Shown here: positions 63,254 through 64,000 of the stretch, one piece after another
Layout of the letters: the number at the start of each line of letters is the position of its first letter
Numbering within the stretch: the stretch's first letter is position 1
NCBI GenBank assembly: GCA_965238045.1
Contig: CBDEGU010000007.1
Coordinates: forward strand, 515,481-579,480
DNA length: 64,000 nt
Origin: CBDEGU01 sp965238045
Lineage (GTDB): Bacteria > Acidobacteriota > Terriglobia > Bryobacterales > UBA6623
Direction of reading: 5' to 3'
Program-made: the position numbers and the translations under genes
The notes under the pieces: model-generated
Database searches by the model: none
The model's input: only the letters and a program-made list of their open reading frames with translations
What the model was told of the DNA's origin: nothing

Positions 63254-63475
63254 ATGGAATCCCACAAACGCAGTATGGCCAAGGCCATGAGTTATCGCTT
63301 CTTGGGTTCGCTGATTACGGGCGGGATCACGCTTGCGGTCATCGGACGGCTCGATGTGGCTCTTGGAGTCGCGCTCATTGACGGCGTGGTGAAGATGGGC
63401 GCCTATTTCCTCCACGAACGTATTTGGGCGAAGGTGAAGTGGGGAATGCCGCACTCGCCTGACTATCAGATTTAG
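63254..63475 (+). CDS. DUF2061 family small membrane protein
   Basis: 73 residues from ATG 63254, about 8 bases after the inverted repeat, so the leader is very short. The family core is clear: KSMAK-like start (HKRSMAKAMSYRFLGSLITGG), ITLAVIGRLDVALGVALIDG, then KMGAYFLHERIWAKVKWG. Two membrane segments are predicted (about 15-32 and 35-52). DUF2061 proteins are of unknown function; elsewhere they often stand near sulfate-assimilation genes, which are not seen here. Confidence 0.88.
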   Translation: MESHKRSMAKAMSYRFLGSLITGGITLAVIGRLDVALGVALIDGVVKMGAYFLHERIWAKVKWGMPHSPDYQI

Positions 63476-63656
63476 CACTCTGTCGGATCGAAACTCCTGT
63501 TGCCAAGACCGTAGCCCTCGTGGTCGCGGAGCGCTCTGGCCGGGCTCCGCTCGCCTGCCATGACCGGTTTTCGGGGGGCAAGGCCGAGACGGTGTGCTCC
63601 GCGGGCTCAATTTTTCCTGCTCGTCTGACGATCTGTTAAGAAGAGGAGGGATCGTC

Positions 63657-63872
63657 ATGTCGTTTCTGTCATCGATTTATCCAGTACCTCATGAGTTCGA
63701 TGTGCCGAAGGCCGACCGAGGCCATTCAGCGAACCTCAACCCGAAGAGCGGAGGCCAGCGCGCCGCCCGGCGGCGCCGGGGTTCCAAGCACTCGAGCCAG
63801 GATCAAGACCTGGAGGTGGATGTCTTCGAAGCCTCGGTTTCCGACGACGAAGCACCGCCTGAGAAACCCTAG
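63657..63872 (+). CDS. Small charged protein, unknown function
   Basis: 71 residues from ATG 63657, preceded by a strong ribosome site (AAGAGGAGGGA, 6-7 bases away), which is the main support. The protein is probably disordered: a short hydrophobic start (MSFLSSIYPVP), a basic run (RAARRRRGSKHSS) and an acidic tail (LEVDVFEASVSDDEAPPEKP). No motif is recognised. Confidence 0.5.
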   Translation: MSFLSSIYPVPHEFDVPKADRGHSANLNPKSGGQRAARRRRGSKHSSQDQDLEVDVFEASVSDDEAPPEKP

Positions 63873-64000
63873 CCGTCCCCGGCGCGAGGAACTCTCGGGC
63901 ACAACTGGCCCGCGCGGGTAGCGCCACCTGCCGGCAGAATCGACAATCTTGGTTCCTTGCCTTCCCCTGGGTTTCACTTTGCTAGGCTGGCATCAACGCA

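Noticed and set aside
63726..63977. 83-codon minus-strand frame at the right edge
   Set aside because: Antisense to a small gene with a strong ribosome site; no support of its own.
1..64000. Reassigned genetic code (UAA/UAG as sense)
   Set aside because: Many intact genes here end properly at TAA or TAG, for example argC (TAG), argB (TAA) and the dehydrogenase E1 genes, and their neighbours would run together otherwise. Local readthrough remains possible but not a code change.

Overview
The window is GC-rich, densely coding bacterial chromosome, most likely from an Acidobacteriota (Bryobacter/Solibacter-like) genome. I infer this from the VWA domain of the 'VWFA-related Acidobacterial' type behind HEAT repeats (31105-32916), many LolA-like and Tat-exported hydrolases, a futalosine-pathway menaquinone gene (mqnE), a stand-alone methylmalonyl-CoA mutase catalytic subunit, and very large secreted Ig/CARDB/LamG and RHS proteins. 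No rRNA, tRNA, CRISPR array or replication origin was recognised.

Layout. 0-10 kb: start of a SAM methyltransferase, uvrA copy 1, a PHP-type lipoprotein split by an in-frame TAA, a LolA-like protein, a DUF1385 membrane protein and prfA. 10-25 kb: an internally deleted IS630-type transposase beside a deleted amidohydrolase, then a secreted/catabolic set: transglutaminase-like lipoprotein, hydroxyacid-oxoacid transhydrogenase, two tandem exported triple-RidA proteins, an amidohydrolase remnant, 2-oxoacid dehydrogenase E1 alpha and beta, a Tat amidohydrolase, a 5'-nucleotidase-like phosphoesterase and a Tat amidohydrolase-2. 25-36 kb: argC-argB, a molybdopterin-binding protein, methylmalonyl-CoA mutase, a LolA-like protein, the HEAT-VWA protein, gamma-glutamyltransferase and 3-hydroxyacyl-CoA dehydrogenase.

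36-54 kb is the accessory heart. A ~1,967-residue Ig/CARDB/LamG surface protein is cut by an intact IS256-family element (1,448 bp, 9-bp target duplication) and carries a 996-bp-period internal duplication. A ~1,777-residue RHS protein is cut near its start by an IS1182-type element (1,573 bp, CTAG flanks), has a one-base frameshift, and has an in-frame TAG. Its C-terminal domain carries HELGGH and is followed at once by a small exported protein that may be its partner. Next comes a short secretin-like protein with an in-frame TAA, then 1.2 kb of unusual noncoding DNA. 54.6-64 kb returns to core genes: mqnE, an accD-folC-plsC-lipoprotein operon, a small membrane protein, uvrA copy 2 and a DUF2061 gene behind an inverted repeat that overlaps its -10 box.

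The clearest anomaly is three apparently continuous reading frames interrupted by single in-frame UAA/UAG codons, all RF1 codons, in a window that also encodes RF1 with an Arg at the variable position of its PxT codon-recognition motif. Ordinary decay or assembly error is the simplest explanation; recoding is a testable alternative.
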